Shown: positions 15,975-23,456 of the stretch, piece after piece | How the letters are laid out: each line of letters starts with the position of its first letter | Position numbering within the stretch: the first letter of the stretch is position 1 | Source of the DNA: Thalassobius sp050633445 | GTDB lineage: Bacteria; Pseudomonadota; Alphaproteobacteria; Rhodobacterales; Rhodobacteraceae | DNA: 64,000 bases | NCBI GenBank assembly: GCA_050633445.1 | Contig: JBOEGN010000018.1 | Span: forward strand, 57,388 to 121,387 | Direction: 5' to 3' | Program-made: the position numbers and the translations under genes | Notes under the pieces: model-generated | Told to the model about the DNA's origin: nothing | What the model saw: the letters and a program-made list of their open reading frames with translations, nothing else | The model's database searches: none

Positions 15975-17105
15975 ATGGACTTGCATCAAAGATTTCCGGC
16001 CATTTCCGACCTGAAAGCCCGCGCACAGCAGCGGATGCCGTGGTTTGTGTTCGAATATCTTGACAGCGCAACCGGGGTCGAGGCCACCCAGCGGCGCAAT
16101 CGTGAAAAGTTGGACGCGGTGCTGATGATGCCCTCGATCCTCCACGGAGAGATCACGCCGGACCTGTCGGTTGAGCTGTTTGGGCGCAGGCATCCGCTGC
16201 CTTTTGGCGTGAGTCCGGTGGGGATGTCCGGGCTGTTCTGGCCTAATGCCGAGCGCCTGCTGGCGGCCGAGGCGACGCGTCAGCACTTGCCCTATGGGCT
16301 GTCAACCGTCGCCAGTCGCACCCCCGAGGATGTGGCTGAGTGTCTGGACGGAAACGGCTGGTTTCAGGTCTATCCCCCGCGCGACCCTTTGATCCGGTCA
16401 GACATGCTGAAACGGGCGCGGGACGCGGGTTTCCACGTACTGGTTCTGACCGCCGATGTCCCTGTCGCCAGCCGTCGCGAGCGGCAAACGCGATCAGGCC
16501 TGACCAGCCCGCCAAAGCTGACGCCGCGACTGCTGACACAAGTTGCGCGCTGCCCTGCCTGGGCCATGGGGACGCTGAAGCACGGGATGCCTCGCATGCG
16601 GCTGATCGACAGCTATGCGGATGCGGTGACGGGGCTTAGTTCGACCGAACATGTGGGGTATTTGCTGCGCACCTCGCCGGATTGGTCCTATCTACAAGCG
16701 CTGCGGGACGAATGGGATGGCCCGCTTGTCATCAAAGGCGTGCTGGACGCGCGCGATGTTCCTCAGCTGGAGGCGGCAGGCGTCGACGGGATTTGGGTCA
16801 GCAATCACGCGGGTCGACAGTTTGATGCCGCACCCGCCAGTATCGAGGTGCTGCCAAACATCCGCGCCGCCACCAAGCTGCCTGTGATCTTTGACAGCGG
16901 CATCGAGGGCGGGCTGGACATTTGCCGCGCGCTGGCCTTGGGGGCCGATTTCGTGATGATGGGACGGGCCTGGCACTATGCTTTGGGCGCTTTGGGGGCT
17001 GACGGCCCTGCCCATCTGGTCGATCTGCTGCACCGAGATTTACTGGCCAATATGGGGCAACTTGGGGCTGCGTCTGTGGCTGATCTTTCGTCTCGATTGG
17101 CCTGA
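15975..17105 (+). CDS. FMN-dependent alpha-hydroxy-acid dehydrogenase (LldD-like)
   Basis: This 376-residue TIM-barrel flavoprotein oxidises an L-2-hydroxy acid, most likely L-lactate, and passes electrons to the membrane quinone pool or oxygen. The start at 15975 (MDLHQRFPAISDLKARAQQR) matches the usual LldD N-terminus; an in-frame ATG 23 codons earlier exists, and neither has a clear ribosome-binding site. Key segments are YLDSATG, FGVSPVGMSGL, LTADVPVASRRER, the lysine in VIKGVLDARD, and the catalytic histidine in SNHAGRQFD. The usual SNHGGRQLD is slightly altered, so the substrate may differ from lactate. Confidence 0.85.
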   Translation: MDLHQRFPAISDLKARAQQRMPWFVFEYLDSATGVEATQRRNREKLDAVLMMPSILHGEITPDLSVELFGRRHPLPFGVSPVGMSGLFWPNAERLLAAEATRQHLPYGLSTVASRTPEDVAECLDGNGWFQVYPPRDPLIRSDMLKRARDAGFHVLVLTADVPVASRRERQTRSGLTSPPKLTPRLLTQVARCPAWAMGTLKHGMPRMRLIDSYADAVTGLSSTEHVGYLLRTSPDWSYLQALRDEWDGPLVIKGVLDARDVPQLEAAGVDGIWVSNHAGRQFDAAPASIEVLPNIRAATKLPVIFDSGIEGGLDICRALALGADFVMMGRAWHYALGALGADGPAHLVDLLHRDLLANMGQLGAASVADLSSRLA

Positions 17106-17309
17106 TTAGCCACCTCGCCCGCCCACGATAGCGTTATCATTTCGGCAAAACCCCTCGTTGCAAGGCACGTAGCAGAGCAATCCTGGCATCTTGTGTTTAT
17201 CGTTATTTTCTTATAATATCGTTTTTTATTCGCCCGAAGGGTAGGAGCTCTGCATCATTTGACACCGAATGTTACAGAAATCTTACGATCTCCGTACGAC
17301 TAGGTATTG

Positions 17310-17324
17310 CGCTGCGGCGCAGCG
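17310..17324 (+). promoter_or_regulatory. CGCTGC-GGC-GCAGCG palindrome in the pyc promoter region (PhaR-like site)
   Basis: A perfect 15-base dyad about 60 bases before pyc contains CTGC-GGC-GCAG (17312-17322), a match to the CTGC-N3-GCAG consensus of PhaR. A TTGACA (17259-17264) with TTACGA 18 bases downstream is a possible promoter just ahead of it. The rest of the 276-base spacer is A/T-rich, with no other structure that I can support. Confidence 0.4.
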
Positions 17325-17381
17325 GAACGCTAGCAATGACCAACTGTAACCAGGACAGATGCCAATGAGGGGAGCTTTCTG

Positions 17382-20300
17382 ATGCCTGATTTCCAAAAAA
17401 TCCTAATTGCCAACCGAGGTGAAATTGCGATCCGCGTCATGCGGGCCGCGAATGAACTGGGCAAGAAAACTGTGGCGATCTACGCCGAGGAGGACAAGCT
17501 GGGCCTGCACCGTTTCAAAGCGGACGAGGCCTATCGGATCGGCGAAGGGATGGGGCCCGTCGCCGCCTATCTGAGCATTGACGAGATTATTCGCGTCGCC
17601 AAGGAAAGCGGGGCGGATGCGATCCATCCGGGCTATGGTCTGCTGTCGGAAAACCCTGATTTCGTGGATGCCTGCGCGGCGAACGGCATCACCTTTATCG
17701 GGCCCAAAGCTGCAACCATGCGCGCGCTTGGCGACAAGGCCAGCGCCCGTCGCGTCGCGATCGAGGCCGGCGTGCCCGTCATTCCCGCCACCGAGGTGCT
17801 GGGCGATGACATGGTGGCCATCAAGAAAGAAGCGGCCGAGGTTGGCTATCCTCTGATGCTGAAGGCGTCCTGGGGCGGCGGTGGTCGCGGTATGCGCCCG
17901 ATCGAAGCCGAGGACGAGCTGGAAGAAAAGGTTCTGGAAGGCCGTCGCGAGGCAGAAGCTGCCTTTGGCAACGGCGAGGGTTATCTGGAAAAGATGATCA
18001 TCCGCGCTCGCCACGTCGAGGTGCAGATTCTGGGCGATCAACATGGGGAAATCTATCACCTGTGGGAACGCGATTGCTCGGTCCAGCGCCGCAATCAAAA
18101 GGTCGTGGAACGCGCCCCTGCCCCCTATCTGACCCAGCAACAGCGCGAGGAAATCTGTGATCTTGGCCGCAAGATTTGTGCCCATGTGAACTATGAATGC
18201 GCTGGCACCGTCGAATTCCTGATGGATATGGACAGCGGCAAATTCTACTTCATCGAGGTGAACCCCCGCGTCCAGGTCGAACACACCGTCACCGAAGAGG
18301 TGACCGGCATCGACATCGTGCAGGCACAGATCAAGATCGCCGAGGGCAAACCCCTGGCCGAGGCGACCGGCAAGACCGACCAGTCGGAAATCCGTCTGAA
18401 TGGCCACGCGCTGCAAACCCGGATCACCACCGAGGACCCGCAGAACAACTTTATCCCCGACTATGGCCGCCTGACGGCCTATCGCTCGGCCACCGGCATG
18501 GGCATCCGTCTGGACGGCGGCACGGCCTATGCGGGGGGCGTCATCACGCGCTATTATGACAGCCTGCTGGTCAAAGTCACCGCCCACGCCCAGACGCCCG
18601 AGGCCGCGATCTCGCGGATGGACCGTGCGCTGCGCGAATTCCGAATTCGTGGCGTCAGCACCAACATCGCCTTTGTTGAAAACCTGCTGAAACACCCGAC
18701 CTTCCTGTCGAACGAATACACGACCAAGTTCATCGACACGACGCCCGGCCTGTTCCATTTCGACCAACGTCGCGACCGTGGCACCAAGGTGCTGACCTAT
18801 ATCGCCGATATCAGCGTGAACGGGCATCCCGAAACCCAAGGGCGTCCCAAACCCGAGGATATCAAACTGCCCAAGCCCCCCGCTAAGGGAGAGGTCATCC
18901 AGCCCGGCACGCGCACCTTGCTAGAGGACAAAGGCGCCAAGGCAGTTGCTGACTGGATGCTGGATCAAAAGCAACTGCTGCTGACCGATACCACCATGCG
19001 CGACGGGCACCAGTCGCTGCTGGCGACCCGGATGCGCTCGATCGACATGATCAAAGTGGCTCCGGCCTATGCGGCCAACTTGCCGCAACTGTTTAGCGTG
19101 GAATGCTGGGGGGGCGCGACCTTCGACGTCGCCTATCGCTTCTTGCAGGAATGCCCCTGGCAGCGCCTGCGCGACCTGCGCGCCGCCATGCCCAACGTGC
19201 TGACGCAAATGCTGCTGCGGGCCAGCAATGGCGTGGGATACACCAACTATCCCGATAACGTCGTGCAGGAATTTGTCCGACAGGCGGCCGAGACCGGCGT
19301 GGATGTCTTCCGCGTGTTCGACAGCCTGAACTGGGTTGAAAACATGCGCGTCGCCATGGATGCGGTGATCGACAGCGGTAAGATCTGCGAAGGCACGATC
19401 TGTTATACCGGCGACATTCTGAACCCGGATCGCGCCAAGTATGACCTGAAATATTATGTCGCCATGGCCAAAGAGCTGGAGGCCGCCGGTGCCCATGTTC
19501 TGGGCCTGAAAGACATGGCCGGCCTGCTGAAACCCGCCGCGGCCCGTGTGCTGGTCAAAGCCCTGAAAGAAGAGCTGAGCATCCCGGTTCACTTCCACAC
19601 CCATGACACCAGCGGCATCGCCGGTGCCACCATTTTGGCTGCGTCGGACGCGGGCGTGGATGCCGTTGACGCGGCAATGGATGCGTTCTCGGGCGGGACT
19701 TCCCAGGCCTGCCTGGGTTCGATTGTCGAGGCTTTGGCACACACCGACCGTGACACCGGCCTGGACATCGGCAAGGTGCGCCAGATCAGCGACTACTGGG
19801 AACAGGTGCGCGCCCAATACGTCGCATTCGAAAGCGGCCTGGCCGCCCCCGCCTCCGAGGTTTACCTGCACGAGATGCCCGGCGGTCAATTCACCAACCT
19901 CAAGGCGCAAGCGCGTTCGGTCGGGCTAGAGGAACGCTGGCACGAGGTCGCGCACACCTACGCCGAGGTTAACAAAATGTTCGGCGATATCGTCAAGGTG
20001 ACGCCGTCCTCGAAGGTGGTGGGCGACATGGCGCTGATGATGGTTAGCCAAAACCTGACCCGCGCCGACGTGGAAAACCCCGACAAAGAGGTCGCCTTCC
20101 CCGACTCGGTTGTGGACATGATGCGCGGCAATCTGGGTCAGCCTCCGGGTGGGTTCCCCGATACGATCGTGAAAAAGGTGCTGAAGGACGAGGCCCCCAA
20201 TACCGAACGTCCCGGCAAACACCTGACAGCCGTTAACCTTGAGGACGAGCGCACCAAACTCAGCGCCGATCTGGACGGGATGGAGATCGACGACGAGGAT

Positions 20301-20819
20301 CTGAACGGCTATCTCATGTATCCCAAGGTCTTCCTGGATTACATGGGGCGTCATCGCCAATACGGCCCCGTGCGGACCCTGCCGACCAGGACGTTCTTCT
20401 ATGGTATGGAACCGCGCGAAGAGATCTCGGCAGAAATCGACCCCGGCAAGACCTTGGAAATCCGCCTGCAAGCCATTGGTGAAACAGACGAAAACGGCGA
20501 AGTGAAGGTGTTCTTTGAGCTCAACGGCCAGCCGCGCGTGATCCGCGTGCCGAACCGTCTGATCAAATCCACCACCGCTGCGCGTCCCAAGGCAGAGGTC
20601 GGTAACGAGGCGCATATCGGCGCGCCGATGCCTGGTGTCGTGGCCAGTGTGGCTGTCACCTCGGGCCAACAAGTGACCGAAGGCGATCTGCTGCTGACCA
20701 TCGAAGCCATGAAGATGGAAACCGGCATCCACGCCGAACGCAGCGGCACCATCAAGGCGCTGCATGTCAGCCCCGGTGCCCAGATCGACGCCAAGGATTT
20801 GCTGATCGAAATCGAATAA
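17382..20819 (+). CDS. pyc: Pyruvate carboxylase
   Basis: This biotin enzyme carboxylates pyruvate to oxaloacetate, refilling the TCA cycle. The single chain of 1145 residues has the usual order. Biotin carboxylase is residues 1-460 (KILIANRGEIAIR, ATP-grasp loop SWGGGGRGMRPI, FIEVNPRVQVEHTVTE). The carboxyltransferase begins near 530 (DTTMRDGHQSLLATRMR). The biotinyl domain is at the C-terminus, with the lysine in EAMKMETGI. GAGGGGAG precedes the start by six bases. The gene is monocistronic: its own promoter region lies upstream and an intrinsic terminator follows. It gives anaplerotic CO2 fixation, important in roseobacters. Confidence 0.98.
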   Translation: MPDFQKILIANRGEIAIRVMRAANELGKKTVAIYAEEDKLGLHRFKADEAYRIGEGMGPVAAYLSIDEIIRVAKESGADAIHPGYGLLSENPDFVDACAANGITFIGPKAATMRALGDKASARRVAIEAGVPVIPATEVLGDDMVAIKKEAAEVGYPLMLKASWGGGGRGMRPIEAEDELEEKVLEGRREAEAAFGNGEGYLEKMIIRARHVEVQILGDQHGEIYHLWERDCSVQRRNQKVVERAPAPYLTQQQREEICDLGRKICAHVNYECAGTVEFLMDMDSGKFYFIEVNPRVQVEHTVTEEVTGIDIVQAQIKIAEGKPLAEATGKTDQSEIRLNGHALQTRITTEDPQNNFIPDYGRLTAYRSATGMGIRLDGGTAYAGGVITRYYDSLLVKVTAHAQTPEAAISRMDRALREFRIRGVSTNIAFVENLLKHPTFLSNEYTTKFIDTTPGLFHFDQRRDRGTKVLTYIADISVNGHPETQGRPKPEDIKLPKPPAKGEVIQPGTRTLLEDKGAKAVADWMLDQKQLLLTDTTMRDGHQSLLATRMRSIDMIKVAPAYAANLPQLFSVECWGGATFDVAYRFLQECPWQRLRDLRAAMPNVLTQMLLRASNGVGYTNYPDNVVQEFVRQAAETGVDVFRVFDSLNWVENMRVAMDAVIDSGKICEGTICYTGDILNPDRAKYDLKYYVAMAKELEAAGAHVLGLKDMAGLLKPAAARVLVKALKEELSIPVHFHTHDTSGIAGATILAASDAGVDAVDAAMDAFSGGTSQACLGSIVEALAHTDRDTGLDIGKVRQISDYWEQVRAQYVAFESGLAAPASEVYLHEMPGGQFTNLKAQARSVGLEERWHEVAHTYAEVNKMFGDIVKVTPSSKVVGDMALMMVSQNLTRADVENPDKEVAFPDSVVDMMRGNLGQPPGGFPDTIVKKVLKDEAPNTERPGKHLTAVNLEDERTKLSADLDGMEIDDEDLNGYLMYPKVFLDYMGRHRQYGPVRTLPTRTFFYGMEPREEISAEIDPGKTLEIRLQAIGETDENGEVKVFFELNGQPRVIRVPNRLIKSTTAARPKAEVGNEAHIGAPMPGVVASVAVTSGQQVTEGDLLLTIEAMKMETGIHAERSGTIKALHVSPGAQIDAKDLLIEIE

Positions 20820-20846
20820 GCGATCCCGGACGAAACAACCAAATCA

Positions 20847-20871
20847 GGGGCACCCATCGGGTGCCCCTTTT
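20847..20871 (+). terminator. Intrinsic terminator after pyc
   Basis: GGGGCACCC-ATC-GGGTGCCCC is a perfect 9-bp stem followed by TTTT, 27 bases after the pyc stop. Confidence 0.92.
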
Positions 20872-20956
20872 CGTTACGGAACGCGGCGTTTTGGGACTGG
20901 AAGCCCACCGCTCTCTCTGGCCTATTGCGGGATGAACCGATCCGAAGGAATGCCAG

Positions 20957-21346
20957 ATGAGCCTTACAATCACACCAATCTATGCGGGCCTGCTGGGCGC
21001 GTTTTATGTCTTTCTTAGCCTCTGGGTGGTCAAAGTTCGCGTCCGCCAAAGGATTGGCAGCGGCGACAAAGGCGATCCCGTTATGCTGAACGCGATGCGG
21101 ACCCATGCGAACTTTGCAGAATACGTTCCTTTCGCCGTGATTCTGATCGCTCTGGGCGAGCTGCAATCAATGCCGCCCCTCGCCACGCACCTGTTGGGCG
21201 GCGCGCTTTTGCTGTCCCGCGTGATGCATGCGGTTGGCATGGGACGCCAGCCTCACACCCCCATTTTACGAGGCGGCGGCGCTGCTTTGACCTTTGTGGT
21301 TATGCTTACCGCGGCGCTGGCAAACCTGGGCCATGCGCTGTGGTGA
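20957..21346 (+). CDS. MAPEG-family membrane protein
   Basis: This 129-residue protein has four predicted membrane segments. The MAPEG (eicosanoid/glutathione metabolism) fold is recognised from VRQRIGSGDKG, MLNAMRTHANFAEYVPFAVILIA and the C-terminal RGGGAALTFVVMLTAALANL. Bacterial members of this YecN-like group have no firm substrate; some bind glutathione. The start at 20957 is preceded by CCGAAGGAATGCCAG. It is a stand-alone gene between the pyc terminator and the tRNA-Gly pair. Confidence 0.85.
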   Translation: MSLTITPIYAGLLGAFYVFLSLWVVKVRVRQRIGSGDKGDPVMLNAMRTHANFAEYVPFAVILIALGELQSMPPLATHLLGGALLLSRVMHAVGMGRQPHTPILRGGGAALTFVVMLTAALANLGHALW

Positions 21347-21420
21347 AAAAATCCGGTTTGAGCACATTTTCTGCTTGAACCCCCGCGCGATACGGCCTAT
21401 TCCACGCCTCACCCAAGGAA

Positions 21421-21495
21421 GCGGGCGTAGCTCAGGGGTAGAGCATAACCTTGCCAAGGTTAGGGTCGGGCGTTCGAATCGCCTCGCCCGCTCCA
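21421..21495 (+). tRNA. tRNA-Gly (GCC)
   Basis: A 75-nt cloverleaf with acceptor GCGGGCG/CGCCCGC, D-arm GCTC..GAGC, anticodon stem ACCTT/AAGGT with loop TGCCA region giving GCC, T-loop TTCGAAT, and an encoded CCA end. It decodes GGC/GGU. It is identical to the copy at 21683. Confidence 0.97.
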
Positions 21496-21522
21496 AATCT
21501 CCCTTATCGGGAATACGAAAGA

Positions 21523-21544
21523 CGCGGCTTCGGCCGCGTTTTTT
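21523..21544 (+). terminator. Intrinsic terminator after the first tRNA-Gly
   Basis: CGCGGC-TTCG-GCCGCG with a stable tetraloop is followed by TTTTTT. The second tRNA-Gly copy therefore probably has its own promoter in 21545-21682. Confidence 0.9.
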
Positions 21545-21682
21545 CGTTTATGCAGAGCGTTAGCTTTGCCTTCTATGCCCCCGAAATCTCAACGCAAATT
21601 ATCCACAGGTTTTCGCGATTTCCGCACTTTTTGCTCTTGCATGCCCGCCCTCAATTTCTTATCACCCGCCTCACGAAATGGT

Positions 21683-21757
21683 GCGGGCGTAGCTCAGGGG
21701 TAGAGCATAACCTTGCCAAGGTTAGGGTCGGGCGTTCGAATCGCCTCGCCCGCTCCA
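21683..21757 (+). tRNA. tRNA-Gly (GCC), second identical copy
   Basis: The 75 bases are identical to the gene at 21421, including CCA. The flanks are not similar, so only the tRNA unit is duplicated or conserved. No clear intrinsic terminator follows. Nothing else was found in 21758-21840. Confidence 0.97.
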
Positions 21758-21840
21758 ATTCGTAAATTCCCAAACAGAACTGACTGATTTCGACTGGGCA
21801 CAGCTATTGCTGGCCGTTGACTGCCTGTCGTTCACACACG

Positions 21841-21865
21841 AAAAATGGCGCCCGAGGGCGCCATT
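21841..21865 (-). terminator. Intrinsic terminator after carD
   Basis: On the minus strand AATGGCGCC pairs with GGCGCCATT across a four-base loop and runs into TTTTT. It lies 26 bases after the carD stop. Confidence 0.85.
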
Positions 21866-21891
21866 CAATTCGTTACGATACTGTCAGCCGA

Positions 21892-22404
21892 TCAGGCCGC
21901 GACGCGGCTCATCAGAACCTCACCGACCTGCTTGGCGGCATCACCCTCATCAGCGCCCGAAACGGCCGCCACTTCGCGTGTCAGACGCTCTAGCGCGGCT
22001 TCGTACAGCTGACGCTCCGAGTAGCTCTGCTCGCGTTGATCATCCGTGCGGTGCAGGTCGCGCACCACTTCGGCAATCGCGATCAGGTCGCCCGAGTTAA
22101 TCTTCTGCTCATATTCCTGCGCGCGACGCGACCACATGGCGCGTTTGACCTTGGCCTTGCCCTTCAGCGTTTTCATGGCCTGGCTGACCACGTCCGGCGA
22201 CGACAACGAGCGCATGCCGATTTCCAGCGCTTTGTTGGTGGGGACCCGCAGGGTCATCTTGTCCTTTTCGAACGAAACAACGAACAGCTCCAGCTTGATG
22301 CCGGCGATCTCTTGTTCTTCGATGGACACGATCTGCCCGACACCGTGGGCAGGATAGACCACGTACTCGTTCGGGCTGAAATCCGATTTCTTAGTTTTGC
22401 TCAT
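21892..22404 (-). CDS. carD: CarD/CdnL-type RNA polymerase-binding transcription factor
   Basis: The 170-residue protein begins MSKTKKSDFSPNEYVVYPAHGVGQI, an N-terminal RNA-polymerase-interacting (Tudor-like) domain. It is followed by an all-helical DNA-binding domain (YEQKINSGDLIAIAEVVRDLHR, SYSERQLYEAALERLTREVA). CarD-family proteins stabilise open complexes, notably at rRNA and growth-related promoters. The start at 22404 has AAGGA close upstream; an ATG ten codons earlier lacks one. It lies downstream of fdxA on the same strand, 280 bases apart, and has its own terminator. The spacer 22405-22684 shows no further gene. Confidence 0.93.
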   Translation of the reverse strand: MSKTKKSDFSPNEYVVYPAHGVGQIVSIEEQEIAGIKLELFVVSFEKDKMTLRVPTNKALEIGMRSLSSPDVVSQAMKTLKGKAKVKRAMWSRRAQEYEQKINSGDLIAIAEVVRDLHRTDDQREQSYSERQLYEAALERLTREVAAVSGADEGDAAKQVGEVLMSRVAA

Positions 22405-22684
22405 GCAGTCCTTCCTAGCAAGAACCACCATCATCAGGCGACAAGAAAACCGGCGAGGTACAGCGTACGCTCGTCAGTTTGTTGAATTTCGCATAGGCCC
22501 AACAGGGCAACCGCGCGAAGGCCAGATATCAAGTGATCTTCGTCATATGCCTGACATATTAGCACAAAATACGCCCAACCAAAAGCACCATTGGCCGCAG
22601 CGCAGAAAATCCCTTAGGAATAAGGGCTTTTGATCATATTCAAGAGTTCCAGACCCGATTGCAGGCCTGCCAAACGAATCAGCC

Positions 22685-23023
22685 TTAGCCGCCCTCGCCC
22701 GGAGCCTCAGAGAAGTACTTGGTCACTTTGTCGGTTTCCCCGTCTTTCTCTTCATAGCCTGGCATCGGGTCTTTCTTGGACACGATGACCGGCCATGCTT
22801 CCGAGTATTTGCGGTTAAACTCGACCCATTTTTCCATCTCCGGCTCGGTATCGGGGCGGATGGCATCTGCCGGGCATTCGGGCTCGCATACGCCACAATC
22901 GATACATTCGTCGGGATGGATCACCAGCATGTTTTCACCTTCGTAAAAACAGTCCACCGGACAAACTTCGACGCAGTCGGTGTATTTACATGCGATGCAG
23001 TTATCGATGACAACGTAGGTCAT
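22685..23023 (-). CDS. fdxA: 7Fe ferredoxin FdxA
   Basis: The 112-residue ferredoxin has cysteines at 9, 12, 17, 21, 25, 40, 43, 46 and 50. The pattern equals that of Azotobacter vinelandii ferredoxin I. C9, C17 and C50 hold a [3Fe-4S] cluster, C21, C40, C43 and C46 hold a [4Fe-4S] cluster, and the other two are free. A C-terminal extension (WVEFNRKYSEAWPVI) is typical of the family. It is a low-potential electron carrier with no fixed partner here. It follows the S4-domain gene by 49 bases and may be co-transcribed. Confidence 0.95.
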   Translation of the reverse strand: MTYVVIDNCIACKYTDCVEVCPVDCFYEGENMLVIHPDECIDCGVCEPECPADAIRPDTEPEMEKWVEFNRKYSEAWPVIVSKKDPMPGYEEKDGETDKVTKYFSEAPGEGG

Positions 23024-23072
23024 AATTCTCTTCCATCATTTTGTCTGGCCTTAGCTAGAACAATGGCCTTGA

Positions 23073-23447
23073 TCATTCAAGTTCCCCAGCGCGACCAAAG
23101 TCGATCATTCGCCTGTCCCGCTTGGTCGGGCGTCCTTTGCCTTCAAATCTGGGCGCCTTTGGGACGACGTCCTTGACCTCGGTCAAATCCTCATACAGCG
23201 TTTGGGCCTCGGGCGCGGGGCCGCGCCGTGTTCCCAGCTCCACAACTTTGACAACCCGAATCTGATTGCCCTGCGGCAGCGTCAGAACGTCCCCCGCCGC
23301 CACCCCATACGAGGCTTTGGCGATTTTCGAGCCGTTCACCCGGATGTGCCCGCCGGTCACCTTCGAGCTGGCCAGCCCGCGCGTTTTATAGAAACGCGCG
23401 AACCAGAGCCATTTATCGACGCGCAGCTTAGGGGTCGCAGTGGTCAT
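23073..23447 (-). CDS. S4-domain RNA-binding protein (Hsp15-like)
   Basis: The 124-residue protein has an S4 fold at the N-terminus (LRVDKWLWFARFYKTRGLASSKVTGGHIRVNG) and a basic C-terminal tail (KGRPTKRDRRMIDFGR). Hsp15 in E. coli rescues stalled 50S subunits that carry nascent chains; family members bind structured RNA. The gene begins nine bases after the SUV3-like helicase stop on the same strand, so a shared transcript and a shared RNA role are likely. Confidence 0.87.
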   Translation of the reverse strand: MTTATPKLRVDKWLWFARFYKTRGLASSKVTGGHIRVNGSKIAKASYGVAAGDVLTLPQGNQIRVVKVVELGTRRGPAPEAQTLYEDLTEVKDVVPKAPRFEGKGRPTKRDRRMIDFGRAGELE

Positions 23448-23456
23448 GCGACGCGA

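Noticed and set aside
17403..18839. A 478-codon frame antisense to pyc, and similar long antisense frames at 1572-2981, 3132-4235, 53667-55607 and 23202-24938.
   Set aside because: Each lies opposite a clearly recognised gene; the translations are rich in His/Arg/Gln without family motifs, as expected for shadows in GC-rich codon usage.
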